Shown piece after piece: positions 1 to 12,206 of a stretch of DNA of 64,000 bases (its first letter is position 1; each line of letters opens with the position of its first letter). Under the pieces are notes generated by a model that saw nothing but the letters and a program-made list of their open reading frames with translations, did not search any database and was not told the DNA's origin. The DNA is from Argentina anserina (Eukaryota > Streptophyta > Magnoliopsida > Rosales > Rosaceae). The translations under genes were made by a program, and so were the position numbers. The stretch lies in the NCBI RefSeq assembly GCF_933775445.1, contig NC_065872.1, positions 18,414,001-18,478,000 of the forward strand, read 5' to 3'.

Positions 1-168
1 ACAACCTAATAAAACCACTTTAGTTACACGAACCCTTATGAAACTAAATTGAGTTTGCTCTCTAGTACGCTAATTAACGCCAAAAAAAAAAGGATGACTA
101 GTTGATTTGCGATCGAATTTCTCTATATATATGAGTAATATGACGGAGCCAATACATGCCCGAAAGTT

Positions 169-1038
169 TCATTGAGGAGGGCCGGCAACAAACGAACCGG
201 TAAGATCATCAGACCATTGAGCCGAGTTCAAAGAATTCGAAGGGCCTGCACCGCTGGTGGTACTGGTAATGTTTCCCATGGTGGGGCTCCATAGCGTTGT
301 TTGACTAGCTGAGGCAGTAGCAACAGAAGCAGAAGCTGGAGTATGAGATTTGCTAAAAAAGCTCTTAGGCCAATCAGTCATAACACCACTTGACCTGGTT
401 GATTGTAGCAACTGGCCGCGATGATCTTCTGATTTGTATAAAGGTGGAGGCTCCATGTTGCTCTTAAAAAGCTGGTTTTGCATTTGACGTTGGCCATAGG
501 TTGAGATAGCATTAAAGCCATGAAGCAGTCCCAAATTGGAAGCACCATCACATCCTAATTGGCTTGAACCCCCGAGATGGCCAAAGTTTTGAGTAAATGG
601 CATAGATGTCAAATAATCAGCGCCACCGGGATAGTCTTGAGAGCCATGCAAAGAGTTAAGGGCAGTTGATGGACCCGAATCACCCGATAACATCATCAAT
701 GACCTCTGATGGTGGTCTTGTGATTGCGGCTGAATGAGCACTGAGCGAGAGGCGGATGAGGACATGGTCTTGCCACGCTTACCTTTCCGGCAACCCCCAC
801 CAACGGGGACGTTCCGGAGGGTCCCTCCCTGGGTCCAATACCTTCTACATGCTTTACAAAAATAGCGAGGCTGGGACAAACTGTAGTTGTTGTAGTAGCA
901 GAATTTGGAGTTAAGGGACTCGCACCTTGGACACTTCTGAGGCTCATGGTGTTGTTGTTGCCCTTGTTGTTGTTGTTGGTGGTTCACCTTCGGGTCTTGA
1001 TTGTTGTGTTGTTGCGCCTGTCCTCGCTCTCCTTGCAT
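169..1038 (-). CDS. Dof-type zinc-finger transcription factor, 289 aa
   Basis: Nuclear transcription factor of the plant-specific Dof family, which binds AAAG-core promoter sites through a single C2C2 zinc finger. A Gln/His-rich N-terminal stretch (about residues 9-31) precedes the finger, whose cysteines fall at 36, 39, 61 and 64 (CX2CX21CX2C). The family signature continues as [21 protein letters not shown], ending near residue 85 with a basic KGKRGK tail. The rest is Ser/Thr/Gln-rich and low in complexity, as in Dof activation regions. The start is the first ATG of the open frame and the stop is TGA at 169-171. 289 aa is a normal family length. Many Dof genes have an intron near the start, and a candidate acceptor (tttccttag) lies about 65 bp upstream in transcript direction, so an extra 5' exon is possible. 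I cannot assign a Dof subgroup. Confidence 0.93.
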   Translation of the reverse strand: MQGERGQAQQHNNQDPKVNHQQQQQGQQQHHEPQKCPRCESLNSKFCYYNNYSLSQPRYFCKACRRYWTQGGTLRNVPVGGGCRKGKRGKTMSSSASRSVLIQPQSQDHHQRSLMMLSGDSGPSTALNSLHGSQDYPGGADYLTSMPFTQNFGHLGGSSQLGCDGASNLGLLHGFNAISTYGQRQMQNQLFKSNMEPPPLYKSEDHRGQLLQSTRSSGVMTDWPKSFFSKSHTPASASVATASASQTTLWSPTMGNITSTTSGAGPSNSLNSAQWSDDLTGSFVAGPPQ

Positions 1039-4000
1039 ATTTGTTTAATCTCTCCCCAAGCTCGCTCTTATCATAATTCTGACTACACAACAAGTGACCT
1101 AAGGAAATATGATGATGGTTGTGGGGTTCATGCCTTAGCAAGCAGCAGGTTATAAGGATGAGGAAATGGGAGCATTTTAGCTTATGCTTTACTCAATAGG
1201 CTCAACGTGTCTGTTACTGGCCCTTGAGAATCTGTACTACTAAAACAACCAAACCCAGTGTTTTAAAACAAAGTGTGATTGAGATATGGAACTTGTTTCT
1301 AGACACTAAATCTTGTTCATATATGAACACTAGCGCCATCTTCTCTTTCGCTTCCACCTACTCCACAACACCATAAACAAATCCAGGGGTCGTACGATCT
1401 AGTACTCATTAAGTCTGCAAATAAGGAGAGTATCCCCCTTACATACTAAGAATCCAGTTGGAGATATTTTCCAATCTATATATCCCGGTCTTGTCTTCAG
1501 AGCAATAAAGTGTCAAGAGAGTGAGAGAATTCAGAATCTAATTGATCTTGCTTTTTGATAGAGAAAAATGAGTTGTGCTTACATATAACCTAGTAAGCAG
1601 AGAGATGATCAAAAGTGACAATTATGTTAATATGTGGGAGATAATATATATAATTATGGCGATCAGATATCACTACGTTTAATTAGGGTTACTCCCATCT
1701 GTCAAAATTCCAGCTTACTAATGCATGACCATCCATTAGGAAAATTATCAGCCTCAAGACAACAATAATCATATCAGAACATCAATATGTTGATTTCTTT
1801 CTATACTTTTATTAGTATTTGCATAGATTTTGCAATAGTTTTATTATTAATTAGGTAGATTTGATATTCTTTTTTTTTGGTTTGCCATTTATGTTTTTCC
1901 ATAGCTTTACTCCATTGGTATGCAAGCAAAAGCTTGTCACCTTTGTAATGGAGCTTTGACATTATAATGAAAATATAGCCGCTTTTCAGCATGCTGTATT
2001 CCCTGGCTTGAAATAGGCTAGCTTGGTCAGGGAAGTTCTTGACGTATTGAAAGTAAATAGGAAAAGAAAGCAGAGAGAAAAGAAAGAGACAGAAGAAGGG
2101 ACTGGTAGAGTTGAGAGTCCTATCTTTTCTGTTTTGAAGAGAACATAGATTATATATCTTAGAGTTTGAATCTTATTCCTGTAACCTCTATGCTTTAACA
2201 AATGTCTGTTTTGATTTTAATTTTCCTTATTTTAGAAAGATGAAGGCTGAGCTGTATAATTGCGCGCATAGGTTGCTTGTTTTGGTTTTGTTTAGTCGGC
2301 CTCGATTTTTAGGTTGGCGAAAGTGAGTAAGTTTCTGGGATTCGAAAGAAACCAACAAGTTATATTAGTAAGTGTTGCTTCTGACTCTTTATGTGAGTTT
2401 GATTTGCATATCATATTGTAGCTAATCAACAGAGTGAGGCTCAGTAAAACACAAGGTCTTTCTATAGTTTCAAAATTGAGTTTCTCGTAAGTGGCAAGTT
2501 GGTGGCTGTACTTCTTTGGCAAGTTGGTGTCTGTACTTCTTTGGCAAATGTGGGCGGAAATAGAGGTCATTCAAAGTGCGGACCAGATGACTTGATTGAT
2601 GTTTTGAGATGCGGTCTGGTTCTGCCCCAGCATGACAACCACGTTAATTTTCTTACAAGGGCAACAACTCGATTCATGTAGGCAGGGTGGTGAGTCGAAG
2701 GGGCGATATGTTATATATGAATTAGGCGTACATGTAAACAGTTCATCAAGTGTGTAAAAGAAAAAAAAAACAAAACGAGTTTTGTTTAACATAGTTGGTT
2801 TGGTTCATGTGTTAAATAGTGAATGAACTATGGCAAGGTCTGTGTTCATAAAAAAAAAAAAACCATGAGCTCTCCTAGGGTTTGTGAAGCGGCCGTCCTT
2901 CCTCCACGGCAACCCCCTACTCCATCTCCAATGGAGCAAAATCCTAGCACTTTCAATGGGATTTCCAAATCAGAGCATGGAGCATGCATGGCTCGAGCCC
3001 TCTCTCACTCGTTTTCTCCATATCTAGCGATGACGAGATCTGGAATTCTTACAAATTCAACTTGCAACCATGCGACTCTTTTTAAGTCCGGGTGTTTGGA
3101 TCTAAGGAGTTCTTCTATGGCGAATATTGTGGAGCAATGGGACCTTGACCAGCTTGTTGGAGGTGAAGGCGGAGGCAGGTTCTAGAAGTGCTAAGAATGG
3201 CCAGTTTCCTTTGCCCTTATCGGAAGTTCGTGGGGTTCTCTTTCTTCTCCAGCGGAACCAGCGATAGGAGCAACCTATTGGCCGAGATATCTCTTCTTTT
3301 GGTGGATGACAACACATCTGTCGTTAGGATGGGTGGGAGTGGCTTTGATGGTGGTGGTTATGCGTTTGGCGTTGGAGGCTGCCATAAATGGATGATGGTT
3401 GGCGCTGCTACTGAGATTGGTGAGGTGCCCAAAGCAAATTCTTATTAGGCCGTCTGGGCTCCATTTTGGGCTTTTGACAGATCACCCAATGCTTGGGTTC
3501 CTTGGACATCTTGGGCCTTGACCCAACTTGCTATGGTTTTAGCTTTTTGGGCTATGGTTTGGGGTGGGCCTTACTGGCAACTCCTACTTTAGCTGAAAGA
3601 TTGAATCCCTAATTTTCTAGAATGGGTGGAGCATATGTCTCCACCGATTAAAATGGCTTGAATGCGTTGGTGCAGTCTTAGTGATATTCTTGGTTGTTCT
3701 TTTTAATGTGCACTTTTAATTTTCATAGCATTATATGGCTCTGGTACTTCATTGCTTAGAAGGTGGGTGTAATATAAATTTGTAAGTCTAGTTTGTATTA
3801 GATTGGATGGGAATCTTATGGGGTTTCTCCAATTGTCGGCTTTTATGTACTGCTTGTTGAAATTTTATATATTATGACCAACAACTCAAAAAATAAATAA
3901 CGAATGAATTGTTTAAGAACCGAACCAATTGGAAACAAGAACCGAATTTTTAACACAAACAGTTTGGCTTGGCAACAAACAAACTCCAATAGGCACTCTC

Positions 4001-5780
4001 AAGCCTCCATTATTGCACCCATTGCAAGCTTCAATAGAAATTAAAGTAGCCATCATGTACTGAATTAAATGCAACAAGTTTACTATTGCATAGCAAGACA
4101 ACATTATCTTTTTTCTATACATATATAAAACATTGAAGTTTAATAATGTTCAAGAGCAATATTAAGTGACTTATCACTTATTTACTTGCACATCAACATT
4201 ATAAATGAACTTTAATACTTAACATTTTAATAACTAAAAAGTACTATTCGGTTCATCTCGTTTTTTTAATGAACCAAAGTCGCATTGCTTTATTTCTTGT
4301 GGTGAGACATGTTTATATTAAAGAGCTATAAACTGACTGAGAAGGTGAATATATTTTTAATTGTTGAGTACGTAGGTGTGGCTATGTGTTTAGTAGATGG
4401 GGAGTAATTCTTTATGTCGGCCTTTAGGAGTGTTTTATTCTTGTATTGTTTGTTGAGCAAGCAATATATTCTAACTTCTTGATTCAAAACAAAAATGCAG
4501 TGTAACAAAAAGTTCCATGACACTATGTATCTTGTCTGTTAAATTAGCTTTTGTTCAAGTATATTTAGGCCCACGCACAGTTGATATGAGCACTTTGTGC
4601 GACGTTCTTAACATATTTTTACCTCCATTTGTACTTTGTTTTGCCCTTATTGTTGTAATATTGAGTCATTGACTTGAGTTAGGAGTCTTTGGTGGCGTTG
4701 GTTGCATTTTGGTGCTAAAAGAGGTTTAAAATGCAATAATTTTTTAGAGTCGTATTTAGAGTATGATCCCTTGTAGGACAAGGAAACTTAGTTGGATTAG
4801 AAGTCTTCATTATTCGACATTTCTGTAATATTTGTGATAAGTTGAGAATCTTATTTGCATTAGGAGTTCTTTTTGGACTAGAAAACGTACATTTTGGAAA
4901 GTCCTAATTGAAATGAAATTCTTATTCCTAATCAAACTTTCATATTCTAGTAACTTACTTGATCGAGCCAGTTCCTTGTTGTGAAATGGAAACTTTTCTA
5001 ATTTAAATGCTTATCTATTACATGTATGTCCTTTTAAGACAACATTTGTCTAGATTAGGACAACTTTATTATGTTGATTATCTTGTCTTTATTATTTCCA
5101 GAATTAATGAAGAGATAATTCAACAGAGAAAAGAGAAGGAAGAGAGAAAGAAGGAGTTGGTTGAGAGATAAAAGCTTATTTGAAGAAGATATAATGCAAC
5201 ACAAATGGAGAGGATAATATGGAAGGATTAATGCAATTGAATTACTATGAGATAAATGAGAAGATAAAGAAGGAAATTCGTACAAAACAAATCATAATAA
5301 AGGAGGAAGAACATATGCAATTAAAGTCTAAACCTTATCAGAATCAGAAATCTGCCAGTGCACTTCATCCACCTTTGATGGACACCCCAGAAGAGCTCAC
5401 AATGTGTCAGATAGTGTGTAATATATGGATAGAAAGTTACCGAAGTCTAGTTTCCAATCTAATTAGAATCACCTCAATAGCTATTTTCTATCGAGAGTTA
5501 TGGCAAACATAATTCACAGAAGTCAGTCTTACCGATTTTCAAAGAAAATAAAGGAAAATATTTTGAGTGAAGGAAAATATCCTTGAGATATTCTTGGGGA
5601 TATACCTTCAAATTTTCCTCTATATATAGCACATCCTAGCTACATAAAATATATCAATTCTCATTTGTAAATATAAGCCAAAACTCTGTCAAATTCTCTC
5701 CATACACACCTACAAAAATCAGCAGTCTCTCCACCACTTCATTCACCTTTCCTACCACCACCTCACGGCCCTAGCACTGA
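1039..5780. other. Intergenic DNA, no supported gene
   Basis: AT-rich non-coding DNA. The part next to 1038 is the upstream region of the minus-strand Dof gene. Around 2823-3450 there are short, broken plus-strand reading frames of higher GC that may be decayed repeat coding DNA, but no domain is recognisable. A 25-26 bp direct duplication (ggcaagttggtg...) sits at about 2495-2548. No RNA gene was seen. Confidence 0.6.
2495..2548. repeat. Short tandem duplication
   Basis: Two adjacent copies of a roughly 25-bp unit beginning ggcaagttggtg and ending tacttcttt, differing at one base. Probably a replication-slippage event. Confidence 0.7.
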
Positions 5781-5785
5781 GCAGC
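5619..5785 (+). promoter_or_regulatory. TATA box and pyrimidine-rich leader, cut by the gypsy insertion
   Basis: A clear TATA motif (ctatatatag at 5620-5629) is followed by a C/T-rich, A-poor stretch that looks like a plant 5' leader. The stretch stops at the GCAGC target site at 5781-5785. The same sequence style resumes after the second GCAGC copy at 15080, so the promoter or LTR-like unit was split by the retrotransposon. Whether it belonged to a host gene or to another LTR is unclear. Confidence 0.4.
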
Positions 5786-6105
5786 TGTAATAACCCGAAT
5801 TTTTTAGAAACTAAATGTCGAGTATTTTCAAAGTGTTAAACTTGTGAAATTAATTCAAGACGACAATTGGAGGTTTGCGACATTTCGAAACGAAAACGAA
5901 AACGTTCTCGGATCGTTTAATTAGAAAACGTAACGTTACCGCAACGTATAGATCGACTTTTATTCCGTCGCTCGGTTGCGAAAACTTCCTTCACGAAAGT
6001 CGTAGAGCTCATCGATACGAATTCGTGGACACATCATGCGTTCGAATCGGACGTCGGACGCGAAAGTTATTAACGTCGGAAGTTCGTTTCCGATTTTGGA
6101 AATAG

Positions 6106-6113
6106 TATAAAAG
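6106..6113 (+). promoter_or_regulatory. TATA box of the 5' LTR
   Basis: tataaaag followed by a purine-rich stretch. The same motif lies at the equivalent place in the 3' LTR (12527-12534), 6421 bp away, which equals the LTR spacing. Confidence 0.65.
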
Positions 6114-7499
6114 GAAGAAGAGGAGATTAAAAATCAGAAAATCAGATTTTCCTAAAAATCAGCTCGGGTACTGTTCACCCGAGCTCGGGCACTGTTCACC
6201 CGACCCAAAAACCTTCTCCGGCCGATTTCTCCACCATCCGACGTCGCCTCGTGTCGTGCCACCTATCAAACTGACGGGCTCGACGAGCTCCATCTTTTGG
6301 GCTACGCCTTGCACTCGGGCGACAACCACACACGGTGTAGCAACCGCCGGAAGTTACTGTTGTGGCGGCGCCGCCTCCTCCGGCTACCATGGCTCGAGAT
6401 TCTTAGGGGGTTTTGCTTGTCTCAGTCCCAGCAACATTCCCACAAAAGGAATCGAGCCAAATCGAAGTGTAAGTACCCGAATCAAAATTTCAATTTCTAG
6501 GGTTTGTGAATAGTGCCGATTTTATGTACTTCGTTGTTTGGACTGTTTAGGCTCGGATTTAGACCTTGGTGTCAACTAGGAAGTTGTTGGAAATGTTGTT
6601 TAGGTTGTAGCGGTGAAATTTGGTGATGATTGGTGGCGGTCGGTGAACAGTAACGCCGAATGAATAGTAACTATGAATAGTAACTCCGCATGAATAGTGA
6701 TCTGTAATAGTAACTGTGCATAGTGATCTGTAACAGTAACTGTGAATAGTGAACGGTAACAGTATTTTTGAACAGTGGCATGGTAAAACAGTAACTGTGA
6801 ACAGTGTTTTGGTAAAACAGTAACTGTGAACAGTGGTTTGTAGGAAACAGTGATTAGTAAACATGTACAGTGTTCCGTGAACAATGTTTTATGAACAACA
6901 TTTAGCTGTGCTGAACTCGTCACCTGATATTTTAAGTATCATTTTCTAAGCATTTATCGTGCTATTAGGTGACTGACGAAACGAGTGAGGAAATTACTTT
7001 CAGGGTCGTGGAAGTTGCACGCAGGAAAGAAGGTGAGTAAAATCTCACTTATTTACGAATCTACCCTTGCGGTGATTCAAGATTTTGCAAGAGTTTTTAA
7101 GATTGAATTACGACACGTATACAATATAGTGGATTACATATATATTGTATAAATGGTAATAAGTACATATATATATAGTTTGCTATATTATATACTGTTA
7201 TGAATTCATTGGAATTGGTCATTTCGAATGACGAGAATTAAATATTGAGCATGTGATTTGATTTTTGTACAATATGAGGTGTGATTATTGTACGTGATTT
7301 TAACATGAGTTTGTTACAATGTTTTGTCTTCGGACGAGTTTTGTCTTCGGACGTGTTTATGAAATATGACATGTATATGATATAATAGATTATATATATA
7401 TTGTATAAATGGTAAATATGTACATATATATATAGTTTGCTATATAATATACTGTTATGATTTTATCGTGATTTATGTCATTTCGATGACGAGATTTAA

Positions 7500-7800
7500 A
7501 TATCGAGCATGTGATTTTGATTTGTACAATATGATGTGAGATTATTGTACGTGATTTTAACATTGAGATTGTTAAAATGTTGATTTTCTTCGGACATGAT
7601 TTTTGGTACAATATGATGTGAGATTATCGTACGTGATTTTAACATTGAGATTGTTAAAATGTTGATTTGTTTTCGGACATGATTTTTGGTACAATATGAT
7701 GTGAGATTATTGTACGTGATTTTAACATTGAGATTGTTAAAATGTTGATTTGTCTTCGAACGTGATTTGGTACAATATGATGTGAGATTATTGTACGTGT
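7500..7800. repeat. 83-bp tandem repeats inside the 5' LTR
   Basis: The unit contains gtacgtgattttaacattg, gttaaaatgttgat, ttcggacatgat and tacaatatgatgtgag. The ttcgg marker recurs at about 7588, 7671 and 7754, giving an 83-bp period. The array also occurs in the 3' LTR (about 13920-14222) and in the minus-oriented solo LTR (about 26900-27185), where spacing is about 83 bp. Confidence 0.85.
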
Positions 7801-8660
7801 TTGGCAAGTCGGAACCTAGCCTTTGGCCGGGCGAAAGTTACGATACAGTTAGAGCTCTAGTCTGTCCGCCACAGTACTACATGGGAGGTAACGGGTGGTT
7901 ATCTGCTTATGAGTACTCAGATTGTTTTGGATGTTGGGTAGCGGGTGGTTACCCAATATCACCGTAGTACTGCATGTGAGGTAACGGGTGGTTATCTGCT
8001 CATGGGTACTCAGATTGTTTTGGATGTTGGGTAGCGGGTGGCTATCCAATATCGGCGGTGTATTACGAGAAGGGTAACAGATGTGTACCAGCGTTCTTGG
8101 TACTTGTATTATAAATGCATTTGGGTAACCAGAAGGGTTACTTAATTTCTCATGAGCGCTTCTTTTCATATTTCTTTGGGACAACCAGATGGATCGTCCA
8201 TTGACTCATGAGTGCATTTATATTTGTTTGATTTGTGGATGTTCGTATATATATTAATATGCGAGTTATATTTTCATTTTACTCATACGAGCTGTAAAGC
8301 TTACCGGGTTTGTGTTTACAATCCCGGTGCACCAATTCGATGGTGTAGTGGATAACTCCGCAGGTGTGGATTAGCGGGAATTGACGGACCGCTCAGAGGA
8401 CTTGAAGTTATTTATCTCCAGCTTGTGTGAGGATTTTGTGCGACTATCTTGTGAGGTTGTTGTGAGGATTATACATTTCCATTGTTATAATGTTGAATTA
8501 TAAATTGGTTTGTAATAATCGGTTTGACTGAGTTGTATTTTGAACTCAGAGATGATCCGCTGTGGCACTTTAAATGATTTCGATTTCATCGAGCTTGTTT
8601 GGTGTTTAACGACTTTGAAATTTTGAGTTTTTATGCTCGAAATTTTGGGGTCGTTACAGT

Positions 8661-8672
8661 TGGTATCAGAGC
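8661..8672 (+). other. Primer binding site (tRNA-Met type)
   Basis: tggtatcagagc begins two bases after the end of the 5' LTR. It is complementary to the 3' end of plant initiator tRNA-Met, the usual primer for this retrotransposon group. Confidence 0.9.
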
Positions 8673-8936
8673 CTAAGTGTGTATTTGGCGATTATCAATA
8701 TCATCCGGGAGCGATGATCCGACTGCAGGCGGGCACCCATCACATGCTCCTCGGTATTGATATGTCGTCGGGTACGCGAGAGTGTTAGGAGCCATACCTT
8801 ATGGTTTGGTCTTGTGGAGAGTATTGTGACGATACTCCGATGATTCACCTTCTTCTGAAATTTCATGATTGATACTGGTTGGATCTATTTTGTCGAATTC
8901 GAGACTTCACATGTATGACTGAGTGTTAATTGTTGA

Positions 8937-9179
8937 ATGGTGATGAATTTGGAAAATGGCCGTGGACAGGGTCGAGGACGGACGAGAGGTCGAGGCCGAG
9001 GTAGGGCTGCAGGCCGAGTCCGCAATGTGGAGAACCTTCATGAGGAGGCTGCTCCACTGGAAGGACAAGTTGATCTTGTTGCTATCGTTAGAGACGATAG
9101 TCGTGTGTTGAGGTTGATCAAGGACATGAGTGAGCTGCTAGTGCTGTCATTTCATGACGCTTGGATCATATGGTAGCGG
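8937..9179 (+). pseudogene. Gag N-terminal remnant
   Basis: An open frame of about 79 codons begins with an Arg/Gly-rich tract (GRGQGRGRTRGRGRGRA), resembling the basic start of Tekay Gag polyproteins. The capsid region that should follow cannot be recognised because the frame is closed by stops. It lies about 270 bp downstream of the primer site, a normal position for gag. Confidence 0.5.
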
Positions 9180-11640
9180 ACCATTGGATCGGAGTATTGG
9201 GACTTACTTGGTGATGATTGAGTACTCTGAGTTAGAGAAGAGGATGATAGCCACATTCATTTATTGATAGTTGGCAGTGGAGGGGTTAGGATTGATTCCT
9301 ACGCCTATGGGAAACTCTTTATGTGTCACTTCGCTTTTGGAGTGTTCCTCGAGATTGGAGACAATGAAAGGCTTGTCCTATTGTGATTTGAAGTAGAGAG
9401 TTCTCTGTTTATTTGATAGTGATTCCGGACCACACTATGATGTGATCTGAGGAATAGATTGGTTGAGGCCGCAGTACGCGATGATTGATTGTTTTGACAT
9501 GGTGGGTTCATTTGTAGACCCAGGAAACCCGAGTTTCGTATCTTTGACTCGAGGTGGATAATGCCATGAGAGCTTGAGTCATGGCATATGTTGAGTATGT
9601 AGATCTGAAGTAGCTATCACAGACATCATTGTGATATCAGAGTAAAGCGAGACGTTTCAGGAGATACTGTGTTATAGCCCCTATAACGAAGACGCCGTAT
9701 GGATGGGACAAATGAATTCAAAGACTTAATGACTAGTGCGATCAGCTTAGAGAGGCTACAATACTCTCTGAGTTTGACATGCGATCCAGATACTGGAATG
9801 CTAACAGGTTGAGTATATAGTTTCTTATCAGGGCAGAAAACTATCAAAGAGTCTTGATAGAGAGCGTTGACCCTATATTGAGGGACGTTCAGTGTTTAAA
9901 TGTTGAGGACTAGATTTTGTTATGCAACTAATCTAGAGATGTGTAGACCATATGTTGGAGGTGGTTAACGAAAATTTTCGTGACTAGCATCTCTAACGTT
10001 ATTGGTAATAGAGTAGTAGGGCGTGTGATACGTACTTAGGGTGTTAATACAATTATTAAAATTGAGATTCACATTTTGTCGACGTGACATTCCAAACTTG
10101 TTTTGGTTCGGCTATAGACAATTGATGTTACGCATTGATCTTGGCTGAGTAAGAAATATAAGGTGATGGAGAAATCTCAATGTGGCGATATGAATTAATT
10201 ATTTGCTAGTTGAGCATTTAAATGAGAACGCTGATCTTTCAGGATTAAATTATTTTGGTGTTGGGGATTGGAACTTCACAATGCCACAGGTCCAAATGAG
10301 ACGCAATGGCGGTGAAGTAACTCTATTGAAGGTAAGGTATGAGATGACCTTAACTTAGTGGTGTTTTGACGAATTTTTCGTGACAAGCACCTTCAAACCG
10401 GTAAAGAAATGGTTGAGAATCAGATTTTCTTTTCAAGTGCAAGTGGTGTTAGTATTCGAGACTTAGATGCTCTTTTTCCCTCTATGCATCAAATTATTAT
10501 TGTTGGATAAGGAGATGTTGACTCAAGTGTTCAACAAGGGATAAATTTTACGATAAGAGAGTGATCAATTATATTGCTGTTTGCATAGGAGTTATTTTGG
10601 CCGAATGCGTTGGCCATGAGAGTCATGATAAAAGTAAAGAAACAACTGTTAGAGTGGTAGTGCGGCAACAATCTTGGGTTAGTCTGGAGGAGATGGTGGA
10701 CCCAATATCAGGATTCAGTTGTTGAATTGTTTACTGAATTTCTTGTATTACGACTGTGGGAAAAATCAATACTATAGATGATGCCACTGGGGCGTTGTGT
10801 GGGACCATGTGTCATACATTTGAGGTATGCATGAACCAAGGGGTATGGTATATCTCAGTTGTGGTTGTGTTTATTTTGCACTGTAATTCCACCTAATTTT
10901 CATGTTCCACTATCGGGAGATAAATATTTTCTTTACCTGTCCTGCGACTTGAAGCAGGTAGCTGTAACTTCTTTTCCGACAGTGAGCTTTGGTGAAGGTG
11001 GTAGGATGCGTGATGCATCTCTCTTGTGGTGGTGGTAGAATTTTCTACAGCCTTTTGCGTATATTAGTCGATTCTCTGGTGAACTGTTTGAGAGTAATTC
11101 TTAATCCAAGGTGGTGTTCTGTGGTGGTTGTGAACTCAATGAGTTAAGATTTCTTTATCGTGTTGCCGATACAAATATGGTACTTGAGTGGGTATCATGC
11201 ACGACAACTTTTTATGGTTATAATAAGATGATCATGAAAGGGGATTATTTGTTGATTGGAAGGAATGGTAGGTTCGTTATTCTAACGATGATTTGTGGTG
11301 AAGTCATGAAGGTATTGTCGTGATAAAGCACGTTTATTTGAAAACCACTATGTGTGATGTAAGTAATAGGCATGTGTTAATCATTGATTTGACTCATGTT
11401 AGATGTTGAGAGTTTTGACCATGCTTAGTGGTAGGAGCTAACTCATGACGTGAGGATAGTCTGTCAAATCGCAAGAGAGTGGTGAACTAGACAAAAGAGG
11501 GCGTTGACGCCTCCATGCTGAAAACATCATTATGTTTCGGGAGAATGATTATATTTTGAGTAGCTCACATGCGACTATTATTGTTAGGACATGTGACAGA
11601 TTGTCTGATGGAGGCAGTTTGAGGTAACGGAAGATAGGTT
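9180..11640 (+). pseudogene. Decayed pol interior, domains not recognisable
   Basis: Where protease, RT and RNase H should lie there are stops in all frames and only short open runs (for example 11111-11323). I recognise no catalytic motif. Given the short interior, deletions as well as point changes are likely. Confidence 0.5.
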
Positions 11641-11649
11641 GAGAGCTTG

Positions 11650-12165
11650 TATGCTGGATTTTAAGGTAACTGTGAAATCATTTGAGATTGATTAAGTTCG
11701 CCTACAACGACAGTTACCATTCCAGCATCGGCATGGTACCCTATGAGGCACTTAAGGTAGACCATGTCGATCACCTATCTGTTGGGCCAAAGTTGGGTGT
11801 AGTGAGATTTGACAAGAAAGAAAAGTTGGCGGAGGTATGTTGGGCCTTTGAGATTCTCGAGAAGGTGGGAAAACTAGCCTTGCCTACTAGCATGTCGGAC
11901 GTTCACAATGTCTTCTACATTTCCATGTAGAGGAAGTATGATCCTGATGTGTCGCATATGTGATCGATCATAACACCATTGAGGTGAAGGAAAATACCAC
12001 TTTTGTTTTGAGCCGGTTTGTATTTTGAATAGATCCACAAAGAAGCTTTGGAGGAAGGAAGTGGAGCTAGTCAAGGTATTGTAGAGCCATCATAATGAAG
12101 GTGATGCATCATGGAAGCTAGGGTCGGATATGAAGACGAGATACCCACAGTTGTTTATTGAGTGA
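11650..12165 (+). pseudogene. Integrase C-terminal and chromodomain-like remnant
   Basis: A frame at 11682-11930 contains KFAYNDSYHSSIGMVPYEAL, the late integrase signature of chromoviruses, then FEILEKVGK and a Val-His-Asn-Val-Phe-Tyr-Ile-Ser stretch matching the GPY/F-to-C-terminal region. The frame then breaks, and a further in-frame piece at 12070-12162 (SHHNEGDASW...YPQLF) matches the end of the Tekay chromodomain, closed by TGA at 12163-12165. Several stops in between make it a pseudogene. This assigns the element to the chromoviruses. Confidence 0.8.
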
Positions 12166-12192
12166 ACTTGAATTTCGGGACGAAATTCCTTT

Positions 12193-12206
12193 TAAGGGGG
12201 ATAGAA
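12193..12206 (+). other. Polypurine tract
   Basis: taaggggggatagaa-like purine run (12193-12206) directly before the TG of the 3' LTR. This is the expected plus-strand priming site. Confidence 0.75.

Larger units (their letters stand above)
5786..8658 (+). repeat. 5' LTR of the Tekay-type element (2873 bp)
   Basis: Begins TGTAATAACCCGAAT and ends GGGGTCGTTACA. A TATA box (tataaaag, 6106-6113) marks the likely U3/R boundary. Downstream come a GC-rich block (6180-6480), a zone of repeated aacagtaactgtgaa-like units (about 6645-6895), three to four copies of an 83-bp unit (about 7500-7800), two gggtggttatc/gggtagcgggtgg units (7886-8060), and a conserved late block with an ACCGGG/CCCGGT hairpin (8312-8339). 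Confidence 0.95.

Noticed and set aside
696..1155. Additional frames overlapping the Dof gene
   Set aside because: Shadows of the Gln/His-rich and zinc-finger coding sequence in other frames.
2823..3448. Possible gene of unknown function
   Set aside because: Two short overlapping plus-strand frames, an A-rich stretch near the start and no known domain. No promoter or splice signals support it.
6559..6923. Open frames rich in Thr/Val/Tyr
   Set aside because: They arise from antisense reading of the aacagtaactgtg repeats in the LTR leader.
7390..7807. Open frames with repeated NNLTSYCTK-like peptide
   Set aside because: Translation of the 83-bp LTR tandem repeats in the antisense direction, not a protein gene.
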